From Myxococcota bacterium (GTDB lineage Bacteria; Myxococcota_A; UBA796; JAFGLY01): DNA of 59,012 nt. Below the pieces are notes generated by a model that was given only the letters and a program-made list of their open reading frames with translations, did not search any database and was not told the DNA's origin. Position 1 is the stretch's first letter, and each line of letters begins with the position of its first letter. Of this stretch, positions 56,579 to 59,012 are shown piece by piece. The position numbers and the translations under genes are program-made. The stretch is taken from NCBI GenBank assembly GCA_024276675.1, contig JAJRWT010000031.1, positions 1 to 59,012 on the forward strand, in the 5' to 3' direction.

Positions 56579-56770
56579 TCCCGGCCTTTGTCGCTACTGT
56601 ATTCTGCATTCAACCGCAGCTCCTCACCCAGCCCGGCCTGGTATGAACCTGACTGGGCTACGCTCGACCGGACGAGTGCCCGCCGCGCAACGTGCGGGTG
56701 GTCCGATCGCTGCGGGCGCTCGGGTACGACGTGGCGGTGTAGAGCGGGGTGAAGACGTCCCTCCCCCACC

Positions 56771-58192
56771 CTAGGTCCCCTGCCGCTCCACCTTTGCCAG
56801 CACCTTCCGAAACGCCTCGGCCCGCTCGAGATCCCGCATCTGCTCATGTACAAGGACCAGCCGGCTCAGGATCGCTCGCCGACGCGGGAGACGGCGGTTG
56901 AGGTCGACCAGGATCTCGGCCGCCTCGTCGAACTTTGCCTGGAGCCCCAGCAGGGACGCCTTGCGCAGCAGCAGGCCGGGCACATCCCCCTGTCTGGCCA
57001 GGCATCGGTCGACCATGACCGCTGCCTCGTTGATGCGCTCCGTTTGGACGAGGGCCTCCAGGGCGAGCAACTCCAGGTCCCCCACCACCGCCGAGTCCTC
57101 GGACAGCATCTGGCGTGCCGTGTCCAGGATCCGCATGACATCGAAGAAGCGGCGATCTCGCGCTGCCGCGCGGACCATCAGTAGGAAGGCGTGGGCGTCC
57201 CCCGAGCGCTGGAACTCCGCACGGGCCACCGTCTCGGCGTCCCTCCAGGACTGGTCATCCATGAGCGCCATGACATGGGAGGACCAGTCGGTCGCGCGCT
57301 CCTGCACAAGCGGGACCGTCCGTCGAGGGGAGGCCGCAAGCTGGATCTCTCTCGCCTCAATGAAGGCCTCACGCATCGCCTCCACCGATGGCCAGCGGTC
57401 CTCAGGCAGGCGCTGGAGCGCACGCTCGACCACTGCGTCCAGCTCGGGGGCCACCGAGTGGCTGAGTTCGCCGGGCCGGGGGAAGGGCGCGTGGCGCACC
57501 ACCTGGGCCAGGGTGTCGTGGGGGAGCCGCCCCGTGAGGAGCTGGTAGAGCAGCACCCCCAGGCTGTAGACGTCGTGAGCGACGGAGAGCGCGTGGTCGC
57601 GCTTCCGCGTGTTCAGGCCGGCGTACTCCGGCGGCGAGTAGAGGACCGTGCCGCCGTTCTCCCGTGTCCGAAGGTAGATGTCCTGCGTGGTGAGGCTGCT
57701 CCCGAAATCGGTGAGCTTCGCCGTATCGCCGCCGACGAGGATGTTCTGAGGCTTGATGTCGCCGTGGGTGATGTTCAACCCGTGCAGGTGGCACACCCCG
57801 TCCAGCACCTGCCCGAACAGGCTGAGCAGGGTCCGGTAGCTGGTGACCATCCGCTCCTCGCGGGCGTCCAGCAGGAAGGCCAGCGTGTGGCTGTTGAAGA
57901 ACTCCATCTCGATGGCGAACAGCTCGTTTCCCGGCGGTACCCGACCCATCCAGAAGACCTGGACGAGGTTCTCGTGAGGCGCCGCGCCGACGAGCGCCTT
58001 GCCTTCTTCGAGGTCGCTGTTCTTCCCACCCTGCACCTTGGGCAGCTTCACCGCCACGACCTGGTGGTCTTCAAGGCGTTCGGCCTTCCACACGAAACCG
58101 TGGCTCCCGTCGCCCAGGCAGCGGCCCAGGCGGTAGCGATTGCCCAGCCTCCCCCCCGGGTGGAGCCGAAAGATGTGGTCCAGCACGCTCAT
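56771..58192 (-). CDS. Ser/Thr kinase with HGD catalytic loop and C-terminal TPR-like repeats
   Basis: 473 residues. The kinase spans about 18-290: GDGSHGFVW loop, VAVKLPK (K49), catalytic HGDIKPQN at 143 (HGD in place of HRD), TDFGSS at 162 and PPEY at 187. HGD kinases are usually less dependent on activation-loop phosphorylation. From 310 on there are TPR-like helices (ERINEAAVMVDRCLA, AKFDEAAEILVDLN). ATG 58192 overlaps the upstream gene stop by 4 bp. It is unlike the four kinases at 12.9-26.5 kb in lacking an ATPase region and is probably part of the HerA cassette. Confidence 0.87.
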   Translation of the reverse strand: MSVLDHIFRLHPGGRLGNRYRLGRCLGDGSHGFVWKAERLEDHQVVAVKLPKVQGGKNSDLEEGKALVGAAPHENLVQVFWMGRVPPGNELFAIEMEFFNSHTLAFLLDAREERMVTSYRTLLSLFGQVLDGVCHLHGLNITHGDIKPQNILVGGDTAKLTDFGSSLTTQDIYLRTRENGGTVLYSPPEYAGLNTRKRDHALSVAHDVYSLGVLLYQLLTGRLPHDTLAQVVRHAPFPRPGELSHSVAPELDAVVERALQRLPEDRWPSVEAMREAFIEAREIQLAASPRRTVPLVQERATDWSSHVMALMDDQSWRDAETVARAEFQRSGDAHAFLLMVRAAARDRRFFDVMRILDTARQMLSEDSAVVGDLELLALEALVQTERINEAAVMVDRCLARQGDVPGLLLRKASLLGLQAKFDEAAEILVDLNRRLPRRRAILSRLVLVHEQMRDLERAEAFRKVLAKVERQGT

Positions 58193-58752
58193 CGCCGCCT
58201 CCACTCCTTGAACCGCTTCAAGGTGTGCATTCCCCCGGCGGTCCGCGTGTGCATGCACTCGTAGACGACCAGGAGTCTCGCGGGTACGGGCCCCACCTCC
58301 GCGCCGTCCTCGTCCCGAAACCCGCGCTCCAGCTCCCGCCAGAGCCCCGCCACGTGCTCCGCGCCCCCCGTGTAGAAGTGCTTCTGCCAGAAGACGAGGC
58401 CCAGCAGGACAGATGCACATCCAGCGGCATGCCAGGCGCGCATCAGGTTTCGGACCTTGGCGACGAGCTCGGAGCCGTCCTTGAATCGCTCGAACTCGAA
58501 GACCGCCACCGGCCGCCGCGTGATCCGGTACCACCACACCGCGTCCGCCCGGACATGGTGCCCTGCGACGGGGTACTCGCACGCTGCGACGTACCCGAGT
58601 TCCTGCCCGACCCTCATCAGGTAGGACAGGCCCAGGCTGTGTACGGCGTGGGACTCGTCGGCGACTCCCCAGTCCGTCCACAGGGGGAAGTCCCGCCTGG
58701 CCACAGCGAGAGTCTCCAGCTCGGCGCGCAACCCGGCCGCCGGATCAGCCAT
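58189..58752 (-). CDS. Small nuclease-like protein of the HerA/kinase cassette
   Basis: 187 residues with no family I can name. A possible PD-(D/E)xK core is visible: RVGQELGY, then HHVRADAVWWY with an Asp and VAVFEFERFKDG with ExE in place of the usual ExK, followed by a helix VAKVRNLMRAWHA. It overlaps the HerA-like gene stop by 8 bp and the kinase start by 4 bp. Being placed between an ATPase and a kinase suggests an effector or adaptor. The nuclease idea rests on the strand-Asp-strand-ExE pattern only. Confidence 0.6.
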   Translation of the reverse strand: MADPAAGLRAELETLAVARRDFPLWTDWGVADESHAVHSLGLSYLMRVGQELGYVAACEYPVAGHHVRADAVWWYRITRRPVAVFEFERFKDGSELVAKVRNLMRAWHAAGCASVLLGLVFWQKHFYTGGAEHVAGLWRELERGFRDEDGAEVGPVPARLLVVYECMHTRTAGGMHTLKRFKEWRRR

Positions 58753-59012
58753 CGAACTGGCCCCACATCTCCAGCACCCTCGGGGACTCGCCTCCGTGGA
58801 CCAGCGCCTTGGTCCCCACCTTCACCAGCAGCGGAGCCACGATGGACCGGCCGGAGACCAGGGCCTCGCCCGTCGACAGGCCGGGCAGCTCGTCCACGTC
58901 GGCCTTGCTGAACATGTCCGAGACCTTGAGGATGAAGCGCTGGTCGTCGGGGTTCTTCAATCTCATCGCGATGATGGTGTTGCACTGCGATGTCACGTCG
59001 GGGTCCAGCTTG
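58745..59012 (-). CDS. HerA-like ATPase, C-terminal part (continues past the right edge)
   Basis: The frame is open to the right edge and reads LDPDVTSQCNTIIAMRLKN, then PDDQRFI, ELPGLSTGEALVSG and APLLVKVGTKA. This is the conserved C-terminus of HerA/DUF87 hexameric DNA-pumping ATPases, which in defence systems work with NurA, Sir2 or other nucleases. The Walker motifs lie beyond the window. Its stop overlaps the next gene start by 8 bp. Confidence 0.75.
   Translation of the reverse strand, partial: KLDPDVTSQCNTIIAMRLKNPDDQRFILKVSDMFSKADVDELPGLSTGEALVSGRSIVAPLLVKVGTKALVHGGESPRVLEMWGQFDG

Noticed and set aside
56653..56742. Short frame reading DECPPRNVRVVRSLRALGYDV, resembling the start of a DUF5615 PIN-like toxin
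   Set aside because: No start codon, only 30 codons, and flanked by stops; at most a scar of a lost toxin gene between convergent operons.

Overview
The window looks like the chromosome of a GC-rich myxobacterium-like organism (Myxococcota or a related deltaproteobacterial lineage). The grounds are the GC-rich codon use, several very large eukaryotic-type Ser/Thr kinases fused to ATPase and TPR modules, secreted proteins with Asp/Thr-rich linkers and MYXO-CTERM-like tails (Cys, membrane helix, Arg-Arg), a long thrombospondin type 3 repeat protein, and lipoproteins with acidic linkers. I saw no rRNA, tRNA or CRISPR array and no intact transposase or integrase.

Layout. 1-5.2 kb: a partial gene end, a PDZ/thioredoxin/propeller secreted protein, and a leftward cluster with two DsrE-type proteins, a TusA-type sulfur carrier and a coiled-coil GGDEF protein. 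5.4-12.9 kb: a coupled pair (TSP3-repeat surface protein and OmpA-type protein), a lipoprotein and a trypsin-like protease. 12.9-27.5 kb: four consecutive leftward kinase-ATPase-TPR genes facing a rightward PP2C phosphatase, which suggests one phosphorylation network. The second gene in transcription order has an in-frame TAG inside its kinase N-lobe. 27.6-32.4 kb: a GldA/GldF/GldG-like ABC operon ending in a DUF4340-type protein, every junction an ATGA overlap. 32.5-46.1 kb: an M14 carboxypeptidase, an XPB-like helicase, a C25 (gingipain-type) protease, a dCTP deaminase family protein, a GH13 amylase, a GH39/GH5-like lipoprotein whose 5' end is broken or uses no standard start, an arylsulfotransferase-like lipoprotein and an APC permease.

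From about 46.2 kb to the right edge the content changes to accessory DNA. It holds a remnant of a plasmid or phage replication protein, an inverted repeat built of 10-bp units, a small zinc-finger/coiled-coil protein, an excisionase-like HTH protein and a truncated SNF2 helicase that resembles DISARM DrmD. After these come two gene sets that look like defence systems. The first is a 2024-residue sacsin-type GHKL ATPase ending in a DUF3883-like nuclease domain, followed 10 bp later by a NERD-nuclease/SF1-helicase. The second, convergent set is HerA ATPase (cut by the window edge), a small nuclease-like protein and a Ser/Thr kinase with an HGD catalytic loop, all overlapping. These two sets are the best candidates for an undescribed system.

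All calls come from reading motifs by eye. No database search was possible, so family names are recognitions and not search results. Start codons were moved from the longest possible frame where a signal peptide, ribosome binding site or neighbouring stop argued for it.
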